Shown here: positions 34,912 to 43,452 of the stretch, in pieces
Numbering within the stretch: the first letter of the stretch is position 1
How the letters are laid out: each line of letters starts with the position of its first letter
DNA from: Melioribacteraceae bacterium 4301-Me
Lineage (GTDB): Bacteria; Bacteroidota; Ignavibacteria; Ignavibacteriales; Melioribacteraceae
Direction of reading: 5' to 3'
Length of the DNA: 64,000 nt
NCBI GenBank assembly: GCA_041538185.1
Contig: JBGORM010000001.1
Location: forward strand, 736,604-800,603
Position numbers and translations under genes: made by a program
Notes under the pieces: generated by a model
What the model was told of the DNA's origin: nothing
The model's input: only the letters and a program-made list of their open reading frames with translations
Database searches by the model: none

Positions 34912-34984
34912 AGCGGGCGACGGGACTCGAACCCGCGACAACCGGCTTGGGAAGCCGATACTCTACCAACTGAGTTACACCCGC
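34912..34984 (-). tRNA. tRNA-Gly, anticodon CCC
   Basis: A cloverleaf on the minus strand: acceptor GCGGGTG/CGCCCGC, D arm TAACTCAGTTGGTAGAG, anticodon loop TTCCCAA in stem CGGC/GCCG, T arm GGTTCGAGTCC. The discriminator is T (U), as expected for tRNA-Gly. It lies 89 nt upstream of tRNA-Val(TAC) on the same strand and may share its transcript. Confidence 0.93.
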
Positions 34985-35066
34985 ACTCTATACACAAAAT
35001 TATCCAACCATTTTCTCTAATTCAAGTTTTTGTCTATCTTTTCAAATCATTTTTTGAAAATTCGTA

Positions 35067-35747
35067 TTGAATACAAAACAAAAAAAATATCTCGAACTAG
35101 TTATTTTGACTAGTTCAGCTTTAATTTCATTAATTCTTTGGGATACATTTATTCTTTTCCCAATCAAATTGTTTGTCGTGCTTTTACATGAAATTAGCCA
35201 TGGACTCGCGGCCATTTTAACTGGAGGCACTGTTACTTTACTAAAAATAAACAAAGAACTTGGAGGAATTTGCAGCACAAGTGGTGGTATCGATTTTGTT
35301 ATTGCTTCTTCTGGTTATTTAGGTAGTTTTATTTTTGGCGCATTAATTTTTTATTCAGGCTATGAAATTAAAGTCGGTTATTGGCTTAATATTCTAATTG
35401 CAATAATACTGATATTGTTCGCAGTAAATTTAATTGAAGGTGCCTTAGGTGTTGCTACTGCTTTTATGTATGCCTCAGCCTTAATTTTTCTTCCCATGCT
35501 ACCATTTAAAAATCTTTACTTTTACATGCTCAAAATTATTGGTTTGCTAAGTTGTATTTATGTATTATTTGATATACGAGAAGACCTTTTTTCTTCAGGT
35601 AATTTTGAAAATGATGCACAAGCTTTATCCAACCTTACAAATATTTCCTCTACTGTCTGGGCTTCGCTTTGGTTCATATTTTCTCTAATTGGGATTTACT
35701 TACTATTTAGATATAGCTATAAAAAGGGGTACAAAAGTTTAAGATGA
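35067..35747 (+). CDS. M50B-like integral membrane metalloprotease homologue
   Basis: A 226-residue membrane protein with about six hydrophobic segments. A zinc-protease HExxH motif is visible as LLHEISHGLAAILTGG near residues 38-53, at the start of a membrane helix, as in the M50B-like family. The second M50 motif (an LDG-like segment) is not obvious, so activity is uncertain. The start is a TTG at 35067 with no clear ribosome-binding site. The gene ends tail-to-tail with the MFS gene, overlapping it by 9 nt. Confidence 0.65.
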   Translation: MNTKQKKYLELVILTSSALISLILWDTFILFPIKLFVVLLHEISHGLAAILTGGTVTLLKINKELGGICSTSGGIDFVIASSGYLGSFIFGALIFYSGYEIKVGYWLNILIAIILILFAVNLIEGALGVATAFMYASALIFLPMLPFKNLYFYMLKIIGLLSCIYVLFDIREDLFSSGNFENDAQALSNLTNISSTVWASLWFIFSLIGIYLLFRYSYKKGYKSLR

Positions 35748-37070
35748 AAAATATGTTCTGCTGTACTTATCAGTATCTTTCACAAAAGAAAGCACAAAGA
35801 GGCCAGCAATAAAAAACAAACAAATTGTTAGAATTGCTGCTTTTTGGCTGCCTGTTATATAGCTTACATAACCAAAAAACAAAGGACCCACCACCGCAGA
35901 ACTTTTACCAAAGAAAGAGTAAAAACCGAAAAACTCTGTTTTCTTATCCTCCGGTGTAAGTTTAGACATTAAACTTCTGCTTGTAGCTTGTGTAGCACCC
36001 ATTACACTTCCTGCTAATAAACCCACAATATAAAAGGCATATTTGCCAATTAATTCTCCGTTAACATTTAAGATATTTGATAAGTACTTCATCCAAGGAA
36101 AATTATAATCACTTGTAAGAAAAGCCAGTATAATGGTAAATATCCAAATTAGAATTGAAAACACAAGGGATCTTTTTTGTCCAATTGAATCAGATAAAAT
36201 GCCAAAAATAGTAGAACCTAATATTGCTGTTGTTTGCACAATAAGAAAGAATAATATTAACTGTTCGATAGAAAAATTTAATGTTGTGCTGGCGTAATTG
36301 CCGGAAAAAAATATTACAGTATTAACCCCTTCTATGTAAAAGAAAAAAGACAGCAAAAAAATTGCTAAGTTTTTATAATACTTAAGATGTTTTATCGTAG
36401 ATAAAACTCTTTCAAAGCCAATTTTTATGTATGAATAATTTGCTTGTTTTTTCTTTCTATTATCCTTAATGAAAATAAAAATAGGTAATGCAAATATTAA
36501 GAAAAAAAGAGCAGAGACTGGAAATGTTTCTCGAATTAATTTATGCTGTATAAAAGGATACAAAATGGCTAATGTAGCTAATGAACCAAAATAACCCATA
36601 GCAAATCCATAACCACTAACCCTACCATAATTTTTAGATTGAGCAATTTCAGGTAGAAATGCATCATAAAAAACTAATCCAGCTTCAAAACCTATATTAG
36701 CAACAATAAAAAGAAATAAACCTGAGAGAACATCACCAGAGCCAACAAAATACAACAAAGATGTAGACGTTATGCAGAGCAAAGTAAAAAAAAGGAGGAA
36801 TCTTTTTTTGCCTGCAGAGTAATCTGCAATCGCACCTAATACTGGAGAAATTAAAGCAGTAATGACCATAGATACACTTGTACCAATACTCCAGTAAAAA
36901 TCTCCTATAGGTTTGTTTGAATTAACAACTTGTTTAAAATAAACTGCATATAAAAAAGTAACTACAACAATCGAATAAGAGGTATTGGCAAAATCGAACA
37001 AGGACCAGATAAAAACTATAAATTTGTTATTTAGCTTCTCTTTTCGATTTAGTTGGAAGGGATTCTTCAA
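35739..37070 (-). CDS. UMF1-family MFS transporter
   Basis: A 443-residue protein with about 12 transmembrane segments. The opening IWSLFDFANTSYSIVVVTF and the later YGRVSGYGFAMGYFGSL are characteristic of the UMF1 (Atg22-like) MFS group, whose substrates are largely unknown. The start is a TTG at 37070 with AGAGGA 5 nt upstream, inside the 3' end of nusB, so the two are translationally coupled. Confidence 0.85.
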   Translation of the reverse strand: MKNPFQLNRKEKLNNKFIVFIWSLFDFANTSYSIVVVTFLYAVYFKQVVNSNKPIGDFYWSIGTSVSMVITALISPVLGAIADYSAGKKRFLLFFTLLCITSTSLLYFVGSGDVLSGLFLFIVANIGFEAGLVFYDAFLPEIAQSKNYGRVSGYGFAMGYFGSLATLAILYPFIQHKLIRETFPVSALFFLIFALPIFIFIKDNRKKKQANYSYIKIGFERVLSTIKHLKYYKNLAIFLLSFFFYIEGVNTVIFFSGNYASTTLNFSIEQLILFFLIVQTTAILGSTIFGILSDSIGQKRSLVFSILIWIFTIILAFLTSDYNFPWMKYLSNILNVNGELIGKYAFYIVGLLAGSVMGATQATSRSLMSKLTPEDKKTEFFGFYSFFGKSSAVVGPLFFGYVSYITGSQKAAILTICLFFIAGLFVLSFVKDTDKYSRTYFSS

Positions 37071-37512
37071 TAAGTCCTCTGCCAGTTTTATTTAATTTGC
37101 CGCTATTTTTAAGCTCAGAAAGGATAGCATCTAAAATACCGTTAATAAATTTACTGCTGTTAGATGTAGAATAATCTTTTGCTATCTCTATCACTTCATT
37201 GATAGAAACTTTAGGTGGAATATCAGGTGCAAAAAGCAATTCACTAATGCCTATTCTTAACAAAATTCTATCAATTAATGCGATTCGCTCCATCTCCCAG
37301 TTATTTACTCTTTCTTTTATTTTATTGTCTAACAATTCTCTATTTGCTATTACATTATTTACCAACTTCGCTGTAAACTCTCTATCAGCTTTTGATTTAA
37401 CATCTGAAGTTAACCCTTCTACTAAATCAGTTAAGCCTTCTCCATTTAATTCGTATGCGTAAAGTATTTGGAGCGCTTTTTCTCTTAATATCCTTCGATA
37501 AAATTTTTTCAC
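37027..37512 (-). CDS. nusB: Transcription antitermination factor NusB
   Basis: A 161-residue protein with the NusB helical fold: RRILREKALQILYAYELNG at the N-terminus, then IDRILLRIGISELLF and the conserved VSINEVIEIAKDYST with FINGILDAI near the end. NusB binds boxA RNA with NusE (S10) and supports rRNA transcription. The start is a GTG. The C-terminal tail of about 20 residues beyond the fold overlaps the MFS gene. Confidence 0.93.
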   Translation of the reverse strand: MKKFYRRILREKALQILYAYELNGEGLTDLVEGLTSDVKSKADREFTAKLVNNVIANRELLDNKIKERVNNWEMERIALIDRILLRIGISELLFAPDIPPKVSINEVIEIAKDYSTSNSSKFINGILDAILSELKNSGKLNKTGRGLIEESLPTKSKREAK

Positions 37513-37570
37513 TTCTTACTATATTCTTAAAAAAATTAGAGTTGTTAATGTAAAATATCCATTTCAAAAA

Positions 37571-38779
37571 TTAAATTGCAAAGAACCAAAAAAATAATAG
37601 TGCTACACTCTCCTTTAGCCTGTAGTTGAACGAATTCTTTTCAGTTAAAATATGTCCCGAGTAAACCGCATCTGCTTGTACATTAAAAAAACTACAAATA
37701 TCCATAACTCTGCTTAAATGAAATTTATCAGAAATCAACAACAACGATTTAATTTTAAGTTCAGGAATAACCTCACTTTTCAAATATTTAACTTGTTCAA
37801 TCGTAGTTTTAGTTTTGTTCTCCAGCAAGATTTTGGTTGTATCAATGCCTCTTTTTTTAAGAAACAACAGTGCTGTTTCGGATTCACTTAACTCACCCGG
37901 AGCACTTCCGCCAGTAAGTAATATTTTATTAATTCTACCAGACTCTAAAAGTTCCTTTGCTTTTAAGATTCTACCTTCAAAGATGGGACTTGGTTTATCC
38001 TTATTCCAGACAGCTGCTCCAAATACAACACCAAGATCATAATTTTTCTCCTTAATATTTTCTCTTTTATCAAGCAATGTATAGCCATAGGCAAAAATCA
38101 ACATAAGACTAACTGCTACTGGCAGCCCAGCCAACGACCTTAAAAAATAAATTTGTCCTTCTTCTAAAAATGCAATCCAGATTAAAAAGACTAAAAGCAA
38201 AAGAAAAGTTTCATGTAAAGCGAACAATATACCAATTAATGCCTTTTTTAACGGAAAATTGATAATAAAGGTATTTTTGAAGGTAAAAAAATTTTCCGTA
38301 ATCATTAATATAAAAATAAGCGGAACTAAAGCTAATGCATTAAGCAATATTGTGCTTCTAAAAAACTTATTTTCTATTACCTTGTATCTTAAAAGATAGA
38401 CAATACTGCCTATAATAATTAACAACACTATAATTAAATTAAAAATATTTCCTATGTAGTTTATTCTAATCTCTTTGAATGTTAAGTTATTAATGAAGTA
38501 CTTTGTAAAAATAAGTGCAGTAAAGTTTATTATCCCTGATAAGAAGATATAACTAAGCCTCTTAATATTTATTTTAGATTTTTTCAAAAAATTGCTTTCT
38601 AATAAGGAATGACCTAATAACAGAGAATATATTTTTTTTGAAATTACTAAGTAAATGTAGAAATTTTTTATAAAATAATTAATAACCGATGAAAACTTTG
38701 TTTTTGCAATTGGATAAACAAAAAATGAGGGGCCGACTAAAAAGTAAGATTTTTTTAGAAAATAGAACACGGACAACAC
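37571..38779 (-). CDS. Membrane protein with C-terminal DUF218 (ElyC/SanA-like) domain
   Basis: A protein of up to 402 residues. The N-terminal two thirds contains about six to seven hydrophobic segments; the C-terminal domain (about 245-390) is DUF218, with GVVFGAAVWNKDKPSPIFEGR, ILLTGGSAPGELSESE and ISDKFHLSRV. Such proteins act in envelope biogenesis in other bacteria. The start is doubtful: the GTG at 38779 lies within a 112-bp inverted-repeat element, and the first 20-odd residues (KKSYFLVGP and around) are encoded by that element. No ATG occurs in frame until well inside. The true start is probably a TTG or GTG further in. Confidence 0.7.
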   Translation of the reverse strand: MLSVFYFLKKSYFLVGPSFFVYPIAKTKFSSVINYFIKNFYIYLVISKKIYSLLLGHSLLESNFLKKSKINIKRLSYIFLSGIINFTALIFTKYFINNLTFKEIRINYIGNIFNLIIVLLIIIGSIVYLLRYKVIENKFFRSTILLNALALVPLIFILMITENFFTFKNTFIINFPLKKALIGILFALHETFLLLLVFLIWIAFLEEGQIYFLRSLAGLPVAVSLMLIFAYGYTLLDKRENIKEKNYDLGVVFGAAVWNKDKPSPIFEGRILKAKELLESGRINKILLTGGSAPGELSESETALLFLKKRGIDTTKILLENKTKTTIEQVKYLKSEVIPELKIKSLLLISDKFHLSRVMDICSFFNVQADAVYSGHILTEKNSFNYRLKESVALLFFWFFAI

Positions 38780-38838
38780 AGATTCTAACGGATTTTCACA
38801 GACTTAATAATTGAAAAATTACTTTTTAGTCAGCCCCA
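38727..38838. repeat. 112-bp element with 19-bp terminal inverted repeats
   Basis: The left end GGGGCCGACTAAAAAGTAA (38728) is the reverse complement of the right end TTACTTTTTAGTCAGCCCC (38820) with a single mismatch. Between them is about 70 bp of AT-rich sequence with no coding sense. The size and ends are those of a miniature inverted-repeat element; no target duplication is evident. It separates tonB from the DUF218 gene and supplies the latter's apparent N-terminus. The stem could also act as a terminator for tonB. Confidence 0.75.
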
Positions 38839-38840
38839 CA

Positions 38841-39494
38841 TCATTGAAGTTTAAATACGATTGGTATAGAAACTTGTACTTTTACTGGTTTCCCTCTTTG
38901 TTTACCTGGTTTAAATTTAGTTTTCAAGACAGCATCAACAGCAGCTTCATCGCAGCCAGCGCCAATTCCTTTTATTACTTCAGCTTTTACCACGTTGCCA
39001 TTTTCATCAACGTAAGCTTTAACAAAGACTCTGCCCTGAACGCCTGCCCTTTTAGCAATTTCTGGATAAACAATTTTTTGTTGAATAGCTTCAATACCAC
39101 CAATTGGTTCAGGTTGCTCTTCAACAGCAACAAAGAATACGGGCTCTTCTTCAGTCTTCTCTTCTTTTGGTGGTGGAGGTGGAGCTGAAACTTGTTGATT
39201 AACATCAAGCTCTGTAGTACCAATTTCTATATCTTCAAGAACATTATCAGATGGAGCTTCAATTGGGATTGGTGGTTTTGGTGGTGGAGGTGGTGCACTT
39301 TCTTGTTTAGTATGTACAATATCCTCCACATTAACTAATTCTTGTGGAGCTACAATTTTTGCTTCTGTTTTTTTAAACTTTGGGAAATACTTAAACGCTA
39401 CAATTAGAAAGGCCAAAGCAATAATTAAACTTATCTCAAATACCTTTCTGTACTTCAGCTTTAAATCATATTTTGGATTTTTAGATAAAGCCAC
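38841..39494 (-). CDS. tonB: Energy transducer TonB
   Basis: A 217-residue protein from a GTG at 39494, chosen because a perfect AGGAGG lies 6 nt upstream; an in-frame TTG at 39557 lacks such a site. One transmembrane anchor (about 20-40) is followed by a proline-rich periplasmic linker (PPPPPKPPIPIEAP, then PPPPPKEE) and a TonB C-terminal domain (about 140-217) with YPEIAKRAGVQGRVFVKAYV and VLKTKFKPGKQRGKPV. TonB uses the ExbBD proton-driven motor to energise outer-membrane receptors. One TonB-dependent receptor is at 50975-53398; ExbB and ExbD are not in the window. Confidence 0.93.
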   Translation of the reverse strand: MALSKNPKYDLKLKYRKVFEISLIIALAFLIVAFKYFPKFKKTEAKIVAPQELVNVEDIVHTKQESAPPPPPKPPIPIEAPSDNVLEDIEIGTTELDVNQQVSAPPPPPKEEKTEEEPVFFVAVEEQPEPIGGIEAIQQKIVYPEIAKRAGVQGRVFVKAYVDENGNVVKAEVIKGIGAGCDEAAVDAVLKTKFKPGKQRGKPVKVQVSIPIVFKLQ

Positions 39495-39608
39495 TTTTTT
39501 CCTCCTAAAATCACTTTCTTGCGGTGTTAACTTAAAAAATGATTTTTGCTTTGTCAATGAATTTTATCTTTTTTACAAATGTTGAGCCTAATGGTTCCAT
39601 ATATTTTT

Positions 39609-40043
39609 TCATTCATTTTTATTTAATTCATAATTTTTTATAAATAAAAAAACAACTGTTACGCCTAATATTATTCCTATAAAATCAGCTAATAAATCTA
39701 ATATGTCATAATATCTATTTGGTATAAAAATTTGATGAAGCTCATCAATAACAGCATAAAATAACAAAATGAAAATCGTACTTAATGAGGAATTTTTTGA
39801 CAGCTTTTCTACTTTGGTCTGAAAGTGTAACATTAAATTAAATAATATTGCTAAGATAAAATAAGCAACTAAATGTTCAATTTTATCACTCAGTTTTAAT
39901 ACTAAAAAAGGTAAATACTCTCCAGGTAAACTAGTAGCAATAAAAAGAACAATCCAGTAAAGGGTTAAAGGAAAATATATTAAGAGAAACTTTTTTTCTT
40001 TAATATGATTGTATAAATGAGTTCCTAATAAATTTAATCGCAT
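39609..40043 (-). CDS. VanZ-like membrane protein
   Basis: A protein of about 144 residues with four transmembrane segments. SLPGEYLPFLVLKLSDKIEHLVAYFIL and the acidic YAVIDELHQIFIPNRYYDILDLLADFIG are typical of the VanZ family. The function of chromosomal VanZ-like proteins is mostly unknown; the original member confers low-level teicoplanin resistance. The ATG at 40043 (GGAAAA upstream) is preferred over the ATG at 40067 and TTG at 40082; all overlap the end of the NAD(P)HX repair gene. Confidence 0.8.
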   Translation of the reverse strand: MRLNLLGTHLYNHIKEKKFLLIYFPLTLYWIVLFIATSLPGEYLPFLVLKLSDKIEHLVAYFILAILFNLMLHFQTKVEKLSKNSSLSTIFILLFYAVIDELHQIFIPNRYYDILDLLADFIGIILGVTVVFLFIKNYELNKNE

Positions 40044-41574
40044 TGGGGAAATTTTCCATAATATCATTTGGAGTAATACCAAGTTCAGTTTTTTCTTCCA
40101 ATAATATATCTGCTGATAGACTATGCAAGTAAACAGCAGAAATCAAGGCATCCTCAAGATTATTTGCCTGAGCAAGAAAGCCTGCAATTATGCCTACTAA
40201 TACATCGCCACTACCAAATTTTGCCATGCCAGGATTACCTGTAGTATTTATCAAAGCATCGCCTTCTGGAGTAAATATTATAGTTGGGGCTCCTTTTAGT
40301 ACTAAATAGCAACCTGTCTCAATTGCAAAATTTTTACCAATTGACATCTGTTCTTTGTTCAGTTTAGTTAAATCAACTCCTAACATACTTGCGAACTCTT
40401 TATGATGAGGAGTTAACACTTTTCCTTTTAAGGATATTTCCTTAAAATTGTTATTACCAAGAGCATAGATAGCATCTGCGTCAATTATAAAAGTTGTGTT
40501 TTTGTTTTCCGATAATATTTTTAGCACCGCCTCCTGCGTTTCTTTTTCTCTGCCAAGACCGGGACCAATTGCAGTAACATCAGACCAAATTATTTTTTCT
40601 CTAATTTCATCACAATTGTCAATTGACAAATAACCTTTAGAGTTATCGTTGTAAGGCAATACAATTGCACCTTCCAATTTTTCTTGGGCAAGTACTTTAA
40701 TAGAATTAGGGAATGCTAAAAAACAAGCACCGGCACCAGCTTTTAACGCTGAATTAGCAGTAAAAAAAGAAGCCCCAGGCAAATTTGCAGAGCCTGCAAT
40801 TACAAAGACTTTGCCCGCAGAGTATTTGTAATCATCTAATTCACGTTGAGGTATTCCAAAATATGCATCCTCAGGTTCTATTAAATATTCCGAAACAGAC
40901 AATTGTTCAAAATATTTCTTACCAATACCGATACTACCTTTTACAATCTCGCCGGAATGTTTATATCCTTTAGAGTAAAATAAACCATTTTTTAGCTCAG
41001 CTAAGGTTATGGTTAAATCAGCGTTAAAAATTGTTTCTCCCCAAGCATATTCTAAATCTAATCCTGTGGGTAAATCTACTGCAATCTTATAACAATCAAT
41101 CTCATTAACCTTATCAACAATAGATTTGTATGGTTCAGATAATTCACCTCTTGAGCCAGTACCTAACATTGCATCTATAATTAAATCACAAGTATATAAA
41201 TCTGAAAGGTCTTTAACGCTTTCATAAAAAATAATTTTCGATTCAGGATAGAACGAAATTATGTTAGATAGTATTCTAAAATTAACTAATGCATCTCCCT
41301 TTAATTCTTCTTCGGTGCCCAAAGAGACAATAATTACTCTATACCCATTATTTAAGAAATGCCGTGCAGTGGCAAAACCATCACCACCATTATTTCCTTT
41401 GCCACAAAGAATACCCACATTCTTAAACTCAATTTTTTCTGATAAATTTAAAATCACATTTTCATAAATACTCCGCGCAGCATTCTCCATTAAAATTATA
41501 CTAGGCATTCCTAAAGAATTAATGGCAAAATTATCAGCATCTCTAATTTGTTGTGCTGAGTATAATGGTATCAT
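40000..41574 (-). CDS. nnr: Bifunctional NAD(P)HX epimerase/dehydratase
   Basis: A 524-residue fusion that repairs hydrated NADH and NADPH. The N-terminal YjeF_N domain (about 1-215) epimerises the R form to S; GILCGKGNNGGDGFATARHF is its nucleotide loop. The C-terminal carbohydrate-kinase-like domain (about 230-515) dehydrates S-NAD(P)HX with ADP or ATP, shown by AIGPGLGREKETQE, LTPHHKEFASMLG and the NTTGNPGMAKFGSGDVL block. It follows nuoN, so it sits at the end of a complex I gene group, a reasonable place for NADH repair. Confidence 0.94.
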   Translation of the reverse strand: MIPLYSAQQIRDADNFAINSLGMPSIILMENAARSIYENVILNLSEKIEFKNVGILCGKGNNGGDGFATARHFLNNGYRVIIVSLGTEEELKGDALVNFRILSNIISFYPESKIIFYESVKDLSDLYTCDLIIDAMLGTGSRGELSEPYKSIVDKVNEIDCYKIAVDLPTGLDLEYAWGETIFNADLTITLAELKNGLFYSKGYKHSGEIVKGSIGIGKKYFEQLSVSEYLIEPEDAYFGIPQRELDDYKYSAGKVFVIAGSANLPGASFFTANSALKAGAGACFLAFPNSIKVLAQEKLEGAIVLPYNDNSKGYLSIDNCDEIREKIIWSDVTAIGPGLGREKETQEAVLKILSENKNTTFIIDADAIYALGNNNFKEISLKGKVLTPHHKEFASMLGVDLTKLNKEQMSIGKNFAIETGCYLVLKGAPTIIFTPEGDALINTTGNPGMAKFGSGDVLVGIIAGFLAQANNLEDALISAVYLHSLSADILLEEKTELGITPNDIMENFPNAIKFIRNSFIQSY

Positions 41575-41641
41575 TTCTTACCTCATAGAGATTTACAAAA
41601 ACAAAGGCAAGATATAAAAGAAAATATCTATTTTAAATTAA

Positions 41642-43075
41642 CTAAAGAGTAATTACCGAAATGATTAAATTAAGCAGCGTATCAGGGAATAAACCAAAAA
41701 TCAGAACAAGAAGCCCACAAATGGTAATTGTTGTTAGACCAAAGCTATCATAATTAAATTTAATTGTTTCTATAGGTTCACGAAAATACATATAAACTAC
41801 TATTCTTAAGTAAAAGTAAACGCTAATTATACTCGAAATAACCCCAATTATTGCAAGCCAGGTTAAATTACTCTCGATTGCCCCAATAAAAACGTAATAT
41901 TTACCAAAAAACCCGGCTAAGGGAGGAATACCAGCTAAAGCAAACATAAACAGAGCCATAAAAGCTGCCAAGACAGGATTTTTATTGCCCAAGCCGGCAT
42001 ATGATTTAATTCCTAATTGTGAATCATTTTCTCCTTCTATCATAGCTACTACTTCAAAAGCACCAACATTCATAAACGTATAAGCTGCTAAATAAAATAT
42101 TATTCCAGCTTCGCTAGAAACATTGCCAGCTGCTAAACCTATAGACATGTAACCAGCATGAGCAATTGAAGAATAGGCCAACATTCTCTTAATGTTATCT
42201 TGTGCAATTGCTACAATGCTTCCATATAACATTGAAAAAGTAGCAATTGCGGCAAAATATGGTCTAAACTTATTAACAATTTGTGCATTAAAAATTGCTG
42301 AAAGAACAATAATCAAAACACTAAAAGCTGCGGCCTTTCCTGCTGTAGACATTATTCCAGTTACTGTGGTAGCCGAACCCTGATAAACATCTGGCACCCA
42401 CATGTGAAACGGGAAAGCAGCAATTTTAAAACTGAAACCTATCAAAAACAGAACAAAGCCAACAATAAATAAAGGATTGTTAATTAATATGCTGAAACTA
42501 GAAAGAATATTATCAATTTTTGTTGTACTAGCAGTACCATAAATCAAAGCAATACCATAAACAATAAAACCAGTAGCAAAAGCACCTAAAAGAAAATACT
42601 TCATTGATGCTTCATTAGCCGAAGCTTTTTTTCTGTTTATGCCGGCTAAAACATAAAAACAAATTGACATTAGTTCTAATCCCAAAAAAATCATTAAAAT
42701 ATCTTTTGCACCAGCCATCATCATCATGCCTAAGACTGCAGATTGTATAAGGATGTAGTATTCACCATAGTAAGTGCCATACTTTATCAAGTAATTCATC
42801 GAACCCAGCACTATTAAAGCAGCAGCCATATTAAATATAAAATTAAATATTGAAGCACTGCCGCCTACTTTCAACATTCCATTAAATAAAGTACTTTGTT
42901 GATTAATGTTAATTATAGAAAGAACAGTGGTAACTGCGAACAAAATTATAGAAAACCAAGGAAGTATCAGTTCGCTTTTTTTACTAGAAATCTCGATAAC
43001 AATTGAAATTAAAATTCCGCCTCCTATAATTAAAAAAGGAAGCAACTGATATAGTTCTGTTGAATTCTGATACAT
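41642..43075 (-). CDS. nuoN: NADH-quinone oxidoreductase subunit N
   Basis: A 477-residue antiporter-like membrane subunit with about 14 transmembrane segments. Conserved proton-channel residues are visible in FLGLELMSICFYVLAG (Glu) and FSFKIAAFPFHMWVPDVYQG (Lys), with SIAHAGYMSIGL later. It is separated from nuoM by an NhaD-type antiporter gene and an unknown gene instead of following it directly. Confidence 0.95.
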   Translation of the reverse strand: MYQNSTELYQLLPFLIIGGGILISIVIEISSKKSELILPWFSIILFAVTTVLSIININQQSTLFNGMLKVGGSASIFNFIFNMAAALIVLGSMNYLIKYGTYYGEYYILIQSAVLGMMMMAGAKDILMIFLGLELMSICFYVLAGINRKKASANEASMKYFLLGAFATGFIVYGIALIYGTASTTKIDNILSSFSILINNPLFIVGFVLFLIGFSFKIAAFPFHMWVPDVYQGSATTVTGIMSTAGKAAAFSVLIIVLSAIFNAQIVNKFRPYFAAIATFSMLYGSIVAIAQDNIKRMLAYSSIAHAGYMSIGLAAGNVSSEAGIIFYLAAYTFMNVGAFEVVAMIEGENDSQLGIKSYAGLGNKNPVLAAFMALFMFALAGIPPLAGFFGKYYVFIGAIESNLTWLAIIGVISSIISVYFYLRIVVYMYFREPIETIKFNYDSFGLTTITICGLLVLIFGLFPDTLLNLIISVITL

Positions 43076-43077
43076 AA

Positions 43078-43443
43078 TTACTCTATGAATAAAATATTGT
43101 CGTCAATTTCTTCTATGGTTAATTTATGGTTTTCTTTCAAATGTAATGCTAATTTTTTGTGATTATTTATGTTAAACAAGTCTTTCCCCTTTTCCACCAC
43201 CACTAATTTTATTGCTTCGTATTTAGTAACAACTTCTTTTAGATTCTTGTAAGCATGGAAATAAATTTCTGTGTAATCTTCTTTAACTGAGTAATTAGCA
43301 GAAGCTTTGGGTGTATTAAACTCCATTATTATTTCATCTTCTATAATTGCCTTTAATATTTCAGCAGTAAAAGGTAACAAGACCCTATTACCGTAGTATA
43401 GCCCATCTATTTTATTTTCTAATACCTCATCAATTGTCCTCAT
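43078..43443 (-). CDS. Unknown 121-residue protein within the nuo group
   Basis: A soluble, acidic protein with no signal peptide or membrane segment. It starts MRTIDEVLENKIDGLYYGN and contains EIIMEFNTPKASANYSVKED, then ends KLTIEEIDDNILFIE. Alternating strand-helix pattern suggests a small alpha/beta fold. I do not recognise the family. It lies 9 nt after the NhaD-type gene and 2 nt before nuoN, so it is certainly co-transcribed with complex I genes and could be an accessory or assembly factor. Confidence 0.75.
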   Translation of the reverse strand: MRTIDEVLENKIDGLYYGNRVLLPFTAEILKAIIEDEIIMEFNTPKASANYSVKEDYTEIYFHAYKNLKEVVTKYEAIKLVVVEKGKDLFNINNHKKLALHLKENHKLTIEEIDDNILFIE

Positions 43444-43452
43444 AAGTCTACC

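Noticed and set aside
39495..39557. Longer N-terminus for TonB
   Set aside because: A perfect AGGAGG stands just before the GTG at 39494; the upstream TTG has no such site.
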